From Acinetobacter schindleri CIP 107287 (GTDB taxonomy: Bacteria > Pseudomonadota > Gammaproteobacteria > Pseudomonadales > Moraxellaceae): a stretch of 64,000 nt of DNA. Positions 17,582-26,830 of the stretch are shown here, piece by piece. The translations under genes were made by a program, and so were the position numbers. Positions within the stretch are counted from its first letter, which is position 1. Each line of letters begins with the position of its first letter. A model generated the notes under the pieces. The model made no database searches, had not been told where the DNA came from, and saw only the letters and a program-made list of their open reading frames with translations. The stretch lies in the NCBI RefSeq assembly GCF_000368625.1, contig NZ_KB849574.1, positions 310,001-374,000 on the forward strand, written 5' to 3'.

Positions 17582-18226
17582 TTAACCTGCTTTACCTGCC
17601 ACAAAAGGATTATGCTGCTTTTCAAAACCAATCGTGCTCATTGGACCATGCCCTGAGATAAACTGGGTTTCCTCAGGCAGGCTAAAGCATTCACGCTGAA
17701 TTGAATCAAGTAATTGCTGATGATTGCCACGTGGGAAGTCAGTACGACCAATCGAACCCTTAAACAGCACATCACCCGTCCACAGCAAACCATGATTACG
17801 GTTATAAAACATGACATGACCTGGGGTATGACCCGGTGCAAAACGGACTTCAAACTCTTCGTCCCCCAGTTTCAGTACTTCACCGCCCTCCAGCCATTCA
17901 GTCACTTCTACCTTTTCCGGAATCGGGAAGCCATAACGGGCAGAGACTTCCTGAATCATCTCCAGCCAGAACGCATCATCCTTATGTGGACCAATCACCG
18001 GCACATTCCAGGCTTTTTTCAAAGCACCCACCGCTCCAGCATGGTCTAAATGACCATGGGTCAGCCATAATGCTTTGACCGTCAGACCAAGCGCTTCGAC
18101 TTCTGCTCTCAGTTTTTCCGGCTCACCTCCGGCATCAATCAAAACTGCTTCTTTGCTGTCTGTATCCCATAAAATGGAACAGTTTTGCTGAAAGGCAGTT
18201 ACAGGAACAATTTTGACTTGGAGCAT
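17582..18226 (-). CDS. MBL-fold metallo-hydrolase (glyoxalase II-like)
   Basis: A 214-residue cytoplasmic metallo-beta-lactamase-fold hydrolase. The metal motif THGHLDHAG (HxHxDH) lies near residue 56, followed by the second-metal histidine in FAPGHTPGHV, the Asp in LLWTGDVLFKGSIGRTD, and the last His in ISGHGP. The short length and GRTD loop match the YcbL type of glyoxalase II-like enzymes acting on thioesters, but the substrate is unproven. It lies 21 bases upstream of hemH's stop on the same strand, that is, downstream of hemH in transcription. Confidence 0.88.
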   Translation of the reverse strand: MLQVKIVPVTAFQQNCSILWDTDSKEAVLIDAGGEPEKLRAEVEALGLTVKALWLTHGHLDHAGAVGALKKAWNVPVIGPHKDDAFWLEMIQEVSARYGFPIPEKVEVTEWLEGGEVLKLGDEEFEVRFAPGHTPGHVMFYNRNHGLLWTGDVLFKGSIGRTDFPRGNHQQLLDSIQRECFSLPEETQFISGHGPMSTIGFEKQHNPFVAGKAG

Positions 18227-18247
18227 AGGCTTTAAAACCTCAAAAAA

Positions 18248-19255
18248 TTAGTGAGCGAGAGTATGAGTCAATGCATCAAGATTAGCCTGTAGCAATGAAT
18301 TGAGCAATTGCAAATGATCTTCGCGGCTATTCAATGCCGGAATATAGCTATAGCGTTCACCACCATTAGCCTTGAAGGTATCCGCATTTTCCATTGCCAG
18401 TTCTTCTAAGGTTTCCAGGCAATCCGCCGAGAAAGCCGGACTCATGACCTGAATTGATTTCACCCCCTGTTTGCCCCACTCTTCAATCAAGGCATCGGTA
18501 TAAGGCTTAACCCATTCCTGCTTGCCAAAACGTGACTGGAAGCTAATCGCATACTGATCTTCAGATAACCCTAAAGCTTTAGCTACCATTTTCCCGGTGA
18601 TACGGCAACGGTCAGCATAGGGATCGCCTTTATCAGCATAAGGCTGTGGAATACCATGAAACGACATTAACAGCTTTTCTGGCTTGCCATGAATCGCCTG
18701 ATAGTCACGCACACTCTGTGCCAATGCCTGAATAAACAGTGGATGCTGATAATAATCACGAATTAGTGATAAACCCGGAAGATTACGCTGAGTCAGTACC
18801 CATCTCGCGACTGCATCGTACAGCGGCGCAGTGGAAGTGGCTGAATACTGCGGGAACAAGGGCAACAGGATCACATGATCCTGAGGTTGTGCACTGATCT
18901 GGCTAAGAACAGTCTGAATGTTCGGATTGCCATAGGTCATGGCGGGCACCACATTCAGCTCGAATTGTGGATAACGCTGAGTCAATTCTGCTCTGACTGC
19001 TTCAACCTGTTGCAGCAGGATTTCACGCATGGGTGAATCTTTAGCCCATACTTTTGCATAAGCCTGCGCAACCCGTTTAGGACGGAAAGGTAAAATAAAC
19101 AGGCGCAAAATGATCTGCCAGAGCGGTTTGGGGATTTCAATGACACGCTGATCGGACAGGAACTGCTGCAGAAAAGTTCGTACTGCGGGAACGGTAGGAG
19201 CATCAGGGGTACCGAGATTTGCCAGGATAATGGTGACTTTCGGTTTAGCAAACAT
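18248..19255 (-). CDS. hemH: Ferrochelatase
   Basis: The 335-residue enzyme inserting Fe2+ into protoporphyrin IX to make protoheme, peripherally attached to the inner membrane. Key segments are the N-terminal [37 protein letters not shown] (with the catalytic His) and [16 protein letters not shown] (Glu of the metal site). No C-terminal cysteine cluster for an iron-sulfur centre is visible. The MBL hydrolase follows 21 bases downstream. Confidence 0.96.
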   Translation of the reverse strand: MFAKPKVTIILANLGTPDAPTVPAVRTFLQQFLSDQRVIEIPKPLWQIILRLFILPFRPKRVAQAYAKVWAKDSPMREILLQQVEAVRAELTQRYPQFELNVVPAMTYGNPNIQTVLSQISAQPQDHVILLPLFPQYSATSTAPLYDAVARWVLTQRNLPGLSLIRDYYQHPLFIQALAQSVRDYQAIHGKPEKLLMSFHGIPQPYADKGDPYADRCRITGKMVAKALGLSEDQYAISFQSRFGKQEWVKPYTDALIEEWGKQGVKSIQVMSPAFSADCLETLEELAMENADTFKANGGERYSYIPALNSREDHLQLLNSLLQANLDALTHTLAH

Positions 19256-19322
19256 TCAGATCATCCGTCTTGAGGGGTCAACCCCTGTACTTTAACAGTT
19301 TTCAATAAATTTATAATATGGA

Positions 19323-20351
19323 TTAATATACTGACTTATATTGAAAAACCCGATCTTTATCCAGTAAATTACTTTCTATCAGTTTCTGGGCTTTAGCCGT
19401 GATCTGCCATAGTAAACGCTGACGGTCATCACGGCCAGTCGGTACAATCCAGTCATTTTGTCGCATCTGCATTTTCAGGCTATGCAAGGCACGAATGTTC
19501 ATCTGTGCACGTGCCACGGCATGTGCACGTGGCATTTCTATACGTGCATCTTCCAGACCGGTTTCATTTAAATATTCATTCAGGCGCTTAGAGAAGAATT
19601 CTTCTGGCGTTGAATTGACAAAAGTAGATCCAAGAATTGCCAGAAGCTCGGCCCAGGTCAGTTTTTTCTGAATTTTGAGCTCTTTAAAGTTACCATCCTG
19701 ATAGGCATGCATGCGATATTCAAAAGAAAAAATTTCATGCATGGACACTTTAGGCAAGCTCAGGAATGGATCAGGCTCACGCTTGCCTGCTTCTGCTTCC
19801 ATTTGGGCAATACGCGCCTTGAGCTGATCAATTTCATCATGCAGGGCTTGGGCATTTTGGGGACGTACCCAGCCAGTCACCGGATAGCGTTCTAGCATCT
19901 GGGGCATGTTCAGGCGAACTGCCATTTCCAGATCACGCAGGCTACGATAGGTAAAGACCTGATCGACTTCATTTTGTAGCAGTTTTCGGAAGTCATTAAA
20001 TTTTTCACGCAATTCCGCTTTGGCATCATGCAGGGACGGCTCACGAGAGGCAGGGTCATCATGCATAAATACAATAATTGGTTTCTGCTTGGTTACTGCA
20101 TAGATATATTCAAGGTGCATATAGCCAACGCCAGAAACGGACTGTTCACCATACTGGCTTCCCAGCAGGATTACCACATAGTCACAGTCATCAATCTGAC
20201 GGCGAGCAAAGGCAGTACTGAGTGGATTACGCTGTTCCAGCCCCCAGGAGAAGAAGCCCATACCCACCAGTGTTTGCGACAAGATGATACGCTCTGGCTG
20301 CATTTCCGAACCAGATGTGGATATAAAAACCTGATAACGTTTATCCAGCAT
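19323..20351 (-). CDS. DUF4062 domain protein
   Basis: A 342-residue protein. The N-terminal 130 residues form a DUF4062 domain (KRYQVFISTSGSEMQPER, then DDCDYVVILLGSQYG and MHLEYIYAVTKQKPIIVFMH), a flavodoxin-like module with TIR-like organisation. A short coiled coil follows (LHDEIDQLKARIAQMEAEAG, about 172-191). The C-terminal half has basic, helical, possibly winged-helix sequence. DUF4062 occurs in many defence or signalling proteins, but this gene sits between hemH and murI without other defence genes. An upstream ATG at 20384 is in frame, but the GGAGAGG before 20351 decides the start. Biochemical role unknown. Confidence 0.75.
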   Translation of the reverse strand: MLDKRYQVFISTSGSEMQPERIILSQTLVGMGFFSWGLEQRNPLSTAFARRQIDDCDYVVILLGSQYGEQSVSGVGYMHLEYIYAVTKQKPIIVFMHDDPASREPSLHDAKAELREKFNDFRKLLQNEVDQVFTYRSLRDLEMAVRLNMPQMLERYPVTGWVRPQNAQALHDEIDQLKARIAQMEAEAGKREPDPFLSLPKVSMHEIFSFEYRMHAYQDGNFKELKIQKKLTWAELLAILGSTFVNSTPEEFFSKRLNEYLNETGLEDARIEMPRAHAVARAQMNIRALHSLKMQMRQNDWIVPTGRDDRQRLLWQITAKAQKLIESNLLDKDRVFQYKSVY

Positions 20352-20479
20352 TCCAAACCCTCTCCAACTACCGCGAATATGCACAGTTCACCTCGATTTC
20401 CATGAGCTGTTGCATATGCGTGCCCCACTTAAAAATATCAAATTTTAAAATAATGTAATTCACTGACTTAAAACTCAGC

Positions 20480-21343
20480 TTATATATTACTTACAGACCA
20501 TTGAATATCGTCCGGAATCAGGTGCTGTATAATCGGTTGAACTTGTTCAGCATTTTGACCACTGACAAAAATTTCGATTCTTACACTTTCTTTACGCTCG
20601 CCTTCAAATAATAACTCATTTTTGATCAAAATACGGGCGGTTTGTCTTGCAACTGCCAATCCAGAGTCAATCAATGTCATTTTATGACCAAAAATATACT
20701 GAATTGACGATTTTAGGAAGGGGTAATGTGTACATCCAAGTACTAAATAGTCTGCACCCTGATCTACAACTGGTTGTAAAATCTTAGTTAATGTCGCTAG
20801 ACACGCGGGACTCATCTGCTCGCCAGCCTCGACAAAAGGCACCAGATCCAGACAGGTGACTGGAATCACATTTACCCCTGCGGGCTCGGCAAAACGGATC
20901 ATGACATCTTTGATCAGCTGACCGCGAAAAGTTGCTGGTGTGGCAAGCACGGCCACAGTTTTGGATTGGGTCGCCAAAACTGCTGGCTTTAAAGCCGGTA
21001 CCAGACCGATAATTGGAAAACGCTCGCCATAATGCGTACGCAAATAATCCAGACTAAAAGCTGAAGCAGTATTACATGCCACGACAGCAGCCTTGCAGCC
21101 CTTGCGATATAACCATTCAATTGCCTGCGCGGTGAGCTCACGAATGTCCTGATCCTCACGTGGACCATAAGGCACATTGGCAGTATCGGCATAATAGACG
21201 AAACGCTCATTCGGTAAATGATGCGCAATTTCTAGTGCAACAGAGAGGCCTCCGATTCCTGAATCAAAAATCCCAATGGGTGCATCTGCAGTAACATCAA
21301 TAATGGGATCGAGTGTGGACGAAATCGGATAAATGGCGCTCAT
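20480..21343 (-). CDS. murI: Glutamate racemase
   Basis: The 287-residue cofactor-independent enzyme making D-glutamate for peptidoglycan. All active-site motifs are present: IGIFDSGIGGLSV (catalytic Asp near 27), VACNTAS with Cys90, and VLGCTHYPF with Cys204, the two-base thiol pair. A 20-residue N-terminal extension precedes the fold. It is transcribed toward the DUF4062 gene. Confidence 0.96.
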   Translation of the reverse strand: MSAIYPISSTLDPIIDVTADAPIGIFDSGIGGLSVALEIAHHLPNERFVYYADTANVPYGPREDQDIRELTAQAIEWLYRKGCKAAVVACNTASAFSLDYLRTHYGERFPIIGLVPALKPAVLATQSKTVAVLATPATFRGQLIKDVMIRFAEPAGVNVIPVTCLDLVPFVEAGEQMSPACLATLTKILQPVVDQGADYLVLGCTHYPFLKSSIQYIFGHKMTLIDSGLAVARQTARILIKNELLFEGERKESVRIEIFVSGQNAEQVQPIIQHLIPDDIQWSVSNI

Positions 21344-21391
21344 ACAGGGGCTGTTTGCTCAAATGGACAGACATGGCACAAAGCTTAAACC

Positions 21392-22003
21392 TCAGGTGCC
21401 TAAATGCAAGTCTAAATCACCACTTTTCAAGTTTAATACCGTGTCGCCTTCAGAATTTTCGATAAGCTCACCCATTTCTACCAGATGTAAAAAGGCAGCT
21501 CGCTGAATCAATGCATTAATACCAAAACGCACATGCACATAAGGGCGCTGTTCATCACCAAAAGTACGCATGAAAATTGGATGTTCTTTATCTACGATGA
21601 TTACATCCTGCGTCGTTGTCGTCAGCTGAATATAGCTTTTTCCATCAATTTCTACCTGATCAGCCTGCCCTACAAATAAGGGCTCATCTTCGACTTCAAT
21701 TTCGATCTGCTCAACCGGGGTTTTGAGATAGAATTTGCCATCTTCCTTCCATAGCACTGTTGAGAACAGGTCAATCATGGCTTGGCGTTTAATCAATTGA
21801 CCTTCGTGCCACCATTCTCCATTGGCTAAAACCTTCAAATCCATTGCGCCACAATGCTTTGGCTGCCACTGATCTAAAGGGGGTATTGACCTTTTGTGAC
21901 TGTCCTGTGCATCTTTTATGTATTGTGCAATATTTGTTAAATTTTTATCATCACTCATGGCTGTTTTTTTCGTCGGATGATTCGTTTCTGCTGACTTATC
22001 CAT
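21392..22003 (-). CDS. DUF1285 family protein
   Basis: A 203-residue soluble protein. The central sequences GAMDLKVLANGEWWHEGQLIKRQ, LFSTVLWKEDGKFYLKTPVE and HVRFGINALIQRAAFLHLVE match the DUF1285 family, which is conserved in proteobacteria and has no proven function. An extra N-terminal stretch of about 45 residues, rich in Lys, Asp and Thr, is present. An internal ATG at residue 16 (MSDDKN) is an alternative start. It is adjacent to murI and divergent from the ETF dehydrogenase gene. Confidence 0.83.
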   Translation of the reverse strand: MDKSAETNHPTKKTAMSDDKNLTNIAQYIKDAQDSHKRSIPPLDQWQPKHCGAMDLKVLANGEWWHEGQLIKRQAMIDLFSTVLWKEDGKFYLKTPVEQIEIEVEDEPLFVGQADQVEIDGKSYIQLTTTTQDVIIVDKEHPIFMRTFGDEQRPYVHVRFGINALIQRAAFLHLVEMGELIENSEGDTVLNLKSGDLDLHLGT

Positions 22004-22188
22004 AGTAGAAGACCTTAATGACGGAAAAATAATATGTTTCAGCCAATTGGCTTAAACTGGGTTTAAAACTATACTAGCCCACAAGATGAAAGACACTAAT
22101 CTTTTTGTGTCCAGGAATTATAAATACTCATGGCAGCACCCGATCATCCGATTATGGTTGCCACCGAATGTAATATGAGGAGTCCCAC

Positions 22189-23901
22189 ATGGAGCACATC
22201 GAACGTGAATCGATGGAGTTTGACGTAGTCATCGTAGGCGCAGGCCCTGCGGGTCTTTCTGCTGCGATCAAAATCCGTCAGCTTGCAATTGAAAACAACC
22301 TGAATGATCTGTCCGTTTGTGTCGTGGAAAAAGGCTCCGAAGTCGGTGCTCATATTCTTTCTGGTGCTGTACTTGAACCACGTGCCATGAACGAGCTGTT
22401 CCCGAACTGGAAAGAAGAAGGCGCACCTTTAAATGTACCAGTGACTGAAGACAAAACCTTCTTCCTGCTCTCTGATGAAAAATCACAAGAAGCTCCGCAC
22501 TGGATGGTGCCTAAAACCATGCATAACGATGGCAACTATGTCATCTCACTGGGCAATGTGGTGCGCTGGTTAGGCCAAAAAGCAGAAGAACTGGAAGTCT
22601 CGATCTTCCCGGGCTTTGCTGCCTCTGAAATCCTTTACCATGAAGATGGTTCAGTCAAAGGTATCCAGACGGGTGACATGGGCATTGGTAAAGATGGCGA
22701 ACCAACGCATAACTTCACTCCAGGTTACGAGCTGCACGCGAAATACACGATTTTTGCTGAAGGCTGCCGTGGCCACTTAGGTAAACGCCTGATCCAGAAA
22801 TTCAACCTGGATAAAGATGCAGATCCACAACACTACGGGATCGGCATTAAAGAACTATGGGAAATTGATCCTGCCAAGCACAAACCGGGTCTGGTCATGC
22901 ATGGTGCTGGCTGGCCACTCAATGAAACCGGTTCTTCAGGTGGCTGGTGGCTCTACCATGCTGAAAATAACCAGGTGACCCTGGGCATGATCGTGGATCT
23001 TTCTTATGAAAACCCGCATATGTATCCGTTCATGGAAATGCAGCGCTGGAAAACCCATCCTCTGATCAAACAGTATCTGGAAGGCGGTAAACGTATTTCT
23101 TATGGTGCGCGTGCCGTAACCAAAGGCGGTTTTAACTCACTACCAAAATTCACTTTCCCAGGTGGTTCTTTAATCGGTGATGATGCCGGCTTCCTGAACT
23201 TTGCCAAGATCAAAGGCTCACATACTGCGATGAAGTCAGGCATGCTCTGTGGTGAAGCGGTATTTGAAGCAATCAAGGCCGGTGTAGAGAAAGGCGGTGA
23301 CCTGGCAGTTGCACGTGTAACTGAAGGCGAAGATTTCTTCGTAAAAGAGTTGACTGCTTATACAGACAAGTTCAACAACAGCTGGTTGAAAGAAGAGCTG
23401 TATAGCGCGCGTAACTTTGGCCCTGCAATGCATAAGTTTGGTCAATGGATGGGTGGTGCATTCAACTTTATCGACCAGAACGTGTTTAAAGTACCATTTA
23501 CCCTGCATGACCTGGTGCCAGACTTTAAGACATTGAAAACTGTTGATGCGGTGAACTTCAAGCCGAACTATCCAAAACCGGATGGCAAGCTGACTTTTGA
23601 CCGCCTGTCTTCAGTGTTTGTATCGAACACTGTACATGAAGAAAACCAGCCTGCGCATTTGAAACTGACCGATGCTTCAATTCCAGTGAACGTGAACCTG
23701 CCAAAATGGGATGAGCCAGCTCAGCGCTACTGCCCGGCGGGTGTATATGAAATCATGGAAAATGATGATGGTTCGAAGCGTTTCCAGATCAATGCAGCCA
23801 ACTGTGTGCACTGCAAGACCTGTGATATTAAGGATCCTTCTCAGAACATTACCTGGGTAACACCGGAAGGTGCTGGTGGTCCAAACTATCCAAATATGTA
23901 A
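22189..23901 (+). CDS. Electron transfer flavoprotein-ubiquinone oxidoreductase
   Basis: A 570-residue FAD and 4Fe-4S enzyme at the inner membrane that passes electrons from reduced ETF to ubiquinone, serving fatty-acid and amino-acid oxidation. Visible are the FAD motif VVIVGAGPAGLSAAIKI (about 12-28), the family sequence SGAVLEPRAMNELFPNWKEEG, and a C-terminal iron-sulfur region with YCPAGVYEI, then NCVHCKTCDIKDPSQNITWV. The start has AGGAG upstream. A decayed, partial copy of its 3' end lies 600 bases downstream. Its quinone product links it to the ubiE-ubiJ-ubiB genes at the right end. Confidence 0.96.
   Translation: MEHIERESMEFDVVIVGAGPAGLSAAIKIRQLAIENNLNDLSVCVVEKGSEVGAHILSGAVLEPRAMNELFPNWKEEGAPLNVPVTEDKTFFLLSDEKSQEAPHWMVPKTMHNDGNYVISLGNVVRWLGQKAEELEVSIFPGFAASEILYHEDGSVKGIQTGDMGIGKDGEPTHNFTPGYELHAKYTIFAEGCRGHLGKRLIQKFNLDKDADPQHYGIGIKELWEIDPAKHKPGLVMHGAGWPLNETGSSGGWWLYHAENNQVTLGMIVDLSYENPHMYPFMEMQRWKTHPLIKQYLEGGKRISYGARAVTKGGFNSLPKFTFPGGSLIGDDAGFLNFAKIKGSHTAMKSGMLCGEAVFEAIKAGVEKGGDLAVARVTEGEDFFVKELTAYTDKFNNSWLKEELYSARNFGPAMHKFGQWMGGAFNFIDQNVFKVPFTLHDLVPDFKTLKTVDAVNFKPNYPKPDGKLTFDRLSSVFVSNTVHEENQPAHLKLTDASIPVNVNLPKWDEPAQRYCPAGVYEIMENDDGSKRFQINAANCVHCKTCDIKDPSQNITWVTPEGAGGPNYPNM
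23796..23851 (+). repeat. Upstream copy of a 56-base direct repeat (inside the ETF dehydrogenase gene)
   Basis: This segment of the iron-sulfur region recurs at 24412-24467 with 10 mismatches over 56 bases. It is the functional copy. Confidence 0.8.
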
Positions 23902-23917
23902 TCTCTCATGAGATATA

Positions 23918-23946
23918 AATAAACCCGCTTTCGAGCGGGTTTATTT
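23918..23946. terminator. Intrinsic terminator after the ETF dehydrogenase gene
   Basis: ATAAACCCGCT / AGCGGGTTTAT with loop TTCG, which stabilises stems. Confidence 0.85.
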
Positions 23947-24003
23947 ATATAAGTTTTATAATATCCCTTTTAAAGCACTTAAGTATTTTTAGAAAATTCA
24001 ATT

Positions 24004-24350
24004 TTATTTTTCTTTATTGGTTGCTTTTAAATACCAGATTGTTTCACCCCAATCACTTTCTAATTTTAGGAAAATATCTCCTTTTATAAAATACTGTGAT
24101 TCAGACTGATTCGCGGGACTCCACCTTTTAAATAGAATTCACCTCGCTGTTGATATATCGCTGGACCTTCCCAAGCACAGAGTTTCTAATCTTTTGGAAC
24201 AGTATATTCAAGATATTCACCATTACTATTCCAGCTCACCCTAATGCAAATATATCTCTCCATTCCTTACGACTTTTTAACTTATCAAAATCAGACTTTC
24301 TCATCCAAGAGATACCATTATCCAAACTTCCAGGCGCTGGATTCGACTTT
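24004..24350 (-). pseudogene. Decayed gene of unknown family downstream of the T6SS effector
   Basis: Reading the minus strand from about 24350 down gives protein-like sequence in three successive frames. It begins with NPAPGSLDNGISWMRKSDFD and DKLKSRKEWRDIFALG. After a frame change it reads SWNSNGEYLEYTVPKD, then a stop, then KLCAWEGPAIYQQRGEFYLK. After another frame change it reads SPANQSESQYFIKGDIFLKL and ESDWGETIWYLKATNKEK with a stop at 24004. Two frameshifts and one internal stop therefore break about 115 codons. I do not recognise the family. Its place after an effector gene suggests old T6SS cargo, either a toxin end or an immunity gene. That is inference. Confidence 0.6.
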
Positions 24351-24411
24351 CAATTTTTAACATGTTATACATTTAAACACTCATTATTATTTTTTTACTC
24401 ATCATTGATAT

Positions 24412-24467
24412 AGCCAACTGCGCACGCTGTAAGACCTGTGACATTTAAGATCCTTCACAGAATATTA
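24412..24467 (+). pseudogene. Broken fragment of a second ETF-ubiquinone oxidoreductase gene
   Basis: Forty-six of 56 bases match 23796-23851 in the intact gene. Translation gives ANCARCKTCDI, a stop codon in place of the Lys, then DPSQNIM, against ANCVHCKTCDIKDPSQNIT in the real protein. The 18% divergence means it is not a recent local duplication. It looks like the end of an orthologue brought in, or left behind, with foreign DNA. Confidence 0.8.
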
Positions 24468-24565
24468 TGTGCGTTATACTTGATCTTGCTGATGGCCGAA
24501 CTATCTAATATTTAATTTATTGAATAAAGAATTCTCATATACAGATTTTTTATTAACTTTCAAAA

Positions 24566-26269
24566 CTAATTATTCTGAGTTTTTTCAAATTCATTATTTT
24601 CATAAGCTATTTGTTCATGGATAGGCCCTAATTTTTTATCGACTCTTTTACCTTTCCAACTTCGTTTTGATTCATATACCGTTCGTTGTCTAAAGTAACT
24701 AAATGGCTCTGCATTATAGATGAAACCATATTTCGAATCGTGTACATAGCTTGAATAAAAATCTACTGCTTCTTGTGAAACATTTTTTTCCCAACTCTGT
24801 AATTCCCAATCATCTATATCGACTAAAAACTCATAAGCTTTAGCAAATGGATAAATGATTCTAAATACGTGTTTTATACCTGTTAAATTAGATTGATCAA
24901 ATGTGGTGAAATTTTTAGCTGCTTTAACTCTTTCAACTTCAGTGGCCATATCAGTAGGACCGGTTGGTAAAGAAAATCCGGCTTCTTCTCGAGCAATTTG
25001 ACTCACTGAAAGATAAGCTAGATCTTCTTTTGATTTACCTGCTGCTAAATATTGTTGCCGTTGACGATGTAAAGTGCCATAGGCACCATAATGAAGCTTC
25101 ATATAATTTATAATGTCTTTTTTTACATTACCTGTCGAGGCTCCTACTGCTTTTTGAACGGCTTCAAAAAGTTGCTGGGTTTTTTCTTCGATCTTAAACT
25201 CTTCATTAAAGATTTTAATGTCATTATTTTCTAATTCGCTATAACCAAATACTTTCACACCTGATACCGCTGCACTTTCAAGCATATGCTTCAAAGGTAT
25301 ACGAGCAAAATTATTACTAATTGTTTGTGAATTTGGCTCATAACCACCACCCACATCAGAATGCATCCCAGGATAGACTATTTCTTTCCATGTTCTTGGG
25401 TTAGCTAATTTTTCATCTATATGGATAGAATCAACTGGGAAAGCGAAGCGTAATTCATTACCTGCCACTAGATGTAAGCAATTTTTTACTCTCGGATCGA
25501 CCACCATGTCTCGTCCTTTAAAACTAAGTTTATTTGGCATATTGGTCGCAGGCAATCCAAAAGAAGCAACAGTATCAAATATACCTAAAAACTGTATTTC
25601 CATTGGTGCAAGTTCTGCTTGACCTGAGATTTGATACTTTAGGCTCAAGTCCTCAGTTTCAGTCTTCCAAATCATTTCATTAGAAAATACCCGTGCCAGT
25701 GCAGCCCCGCGTGAGAAACCAAAGATCGATAAATTAACTTTTTTGATTAGACGATGTTCGTTGAGCTTTGCCTCCATTTTAACTATCGCTTCATTTTTTC
25801 GCGCTTCAACCTGAGGCTTTAAGGTCGCCTCGGCTTGGGCTATTTTTTGTTTGAGGATGTTTTCAAGGCTAATACTGATTTGAGACTCACCATATTTTAA
25901 CCGTCTTGTACCTCCAATCCCTGTTACCCCCCCTGTAAGCTCATGGTCTTGCACTGTGGCTATTCTTTTTTCGACTTTGTTTAGCTCACCATTAAACGGA
26001 GTTCCAACTCCAGAAACATAAATAGGATGATTTAACTTCACTGGCGACTTTGTACGCTCAATTTCGAATAAACTATAAGATTGTGCATTTCGCCATAACT
26101 TTGCTGGGTTGGCGAGTTTTCCTTTATCTTGGTCTGCTTCTAAATTGTTTCCTGTCCCATCAAAAAATACAGAAATATTGACTACATCTGCACAATCTTG
26201 CTTGGCTTGTGGAGACTGGTTACTAACATCTTGATTGCTATTTTTTATTTTTTGTAAATGAGAAACCAT
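24566..26269 (-). CDS. DUF2235 (Tle1-like) T6SS phospholipase effector
   Basis: A 567-residue protein without signal peptide. The DUF2235 alpha/beta-hydrolase fold is clear: ISVFFDGTGNN (32-42), the nucleophile elbow FGFSRGAALAR with G184-F-S186-R-G188, IFDTVASFG (230-238, likely acid) and MHSDVGGGY (302-310, likely His). This is the layout of Tle1 phospholipases delivered by type VI secretion to hydrolyse target-cell membrane lipids. It follows the lipoprotein gene by four bases, with its AAGG ribosome site overlapping that gene's stop, and sits in the vgrG-DUF4123 cluster. Base composition is AT-rich, unlike the neighbouring core genes. Confidence 0.88.
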   Translation of the reverse strand: MVSHLQKIKNSNQDVSNQSPQAKQDCADVVNISVFFDGTGNNLEADQDKGKLANPAKLWRNAQSYSLFEIERTKSPVKLNHPIYVSGVGTPFNGELNKVEKRIATVQDHELTGGVTGIGGTRRLKYGESQISISLENILKQKIAQAEATLKPQVEARKNEAIVKMEAKLNEHRLIKKVNLSIFGFSRGAALARVFSNEMIWKTETEDLSLKYQISGQAELAPMEIQFLGIFDTVASFGLPATNMPNKLSFKGRDMVVDPRVKNCLHLVAGNELRFAFPVDSIHIDEKLANPRTWKEIVYPGMHSDVGGGYEPNSQTISNNFARIPLKHMLESAAVSGVKVFGYSELENNDIKIFNEEFKIEEKTQQLFEAVQKAVGASTGNVKKDIINYMKLHYGAYGTLHRQRQQYLAAGKSKEDLAYLSVSQIAREEAGFSLPTGPTDMATEVERVKAAKNFTTFDQSNLTGIKHVFRIIYPFAKAYEFLVDIDDWELQSWEKNVSQEAVDFYSSYVHDSKYGFIYNAEPFSYFRQRTVYESKRSWKGKRVDKKLGPIHEQIAYENNEFEKTQNN

Positions 26270-26273
26270 ATTC

Positions 26274-26729
26274 TTACCTTTTTATTTTTTTATCACTCTC
26301 ATTTAATTCATCAATTAATTTCGATCTCACTTCTAATCCCATTTTTGTAGCATCAGGCATATTTCGCCCTTCAGTCAATGTGATTTCAACCCTATCATCT
26401 GGATAAAGGTGCACAGCTAAATAACTTTTTCCTTCTAAATCCTCTTTGGTTAAATAAGGAACATTTTTTGCGACGTGTTGTTTACGAATATTTGTTTGTC
26501 CCCATGTAATATATTGTGGTCCAGTAATAATCGCAGATCGTTTAGTTGCAGCACCAAAGCCTCCTCCAACTTCCTCGCCATTCACTCGTACAATGTATGG
26601 TCTATAACTTGGATCATAACCGAACGATGTTGTCGTAAGTACATAAGTTTTACTTGAGCCTGAACTACATCCCACCAAACCTAAAGCCAAGCCTACTGGT
26701 AGCATCACAATTTTTTTAAATATATTCAT
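26274..26729 (-). CDS. Lipoprotein, probable immunity protein to the adjacent lipase effector
   Basis: A 151-residue protein with a lipoprotein signal (KKIVMLPVGLALGLVGCSSG, lipobox LVGC). The periplasmic part has a beta-rich pattern with RVNGEEVGGGFG and GPQYITWG, loosely like DUF3304-type lipoproteins that accompany T6SS lipases, although I cannot confirm the family. It lies directly upstream of the effector, with four bases between them, and is co-oriented. Immunity proteins to periplasm-acting Tle effectors are commonly lipoproteins encoded next to the effector, so the assignment is context-based. Confidence 0.7.
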   Translation of the reverse strand: MNIFKKIVMLPVGLALGLVGCSSGSSKTYVLTTTSFGYDPSYRPYIVRVNGEEVGGGFGAATKRSAIITGPQYITWGQTNIRKQHVAKNVPYLTKEDLEGKSYLAVHLYPDDRVEITLTEGRNMPDATKMGLEVRSKLIDELNESDKKIKR

Positions 26730-26830
26730 AACATCCCCTATAATTTTTAATTTACTTAAAGAATATGCCTAACTTCACGTTGCTTTGATGATTAATTAAT
26801 TGTGTTAGCATAAAGTTCATGTTTTATGAT

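Noticed and set aside
24150..24413. 87-codon plus-strand frame
   Set aside because: It is antisense to the decayed minus-strand gene, lacks a ribosome site and shows no protein-like features.
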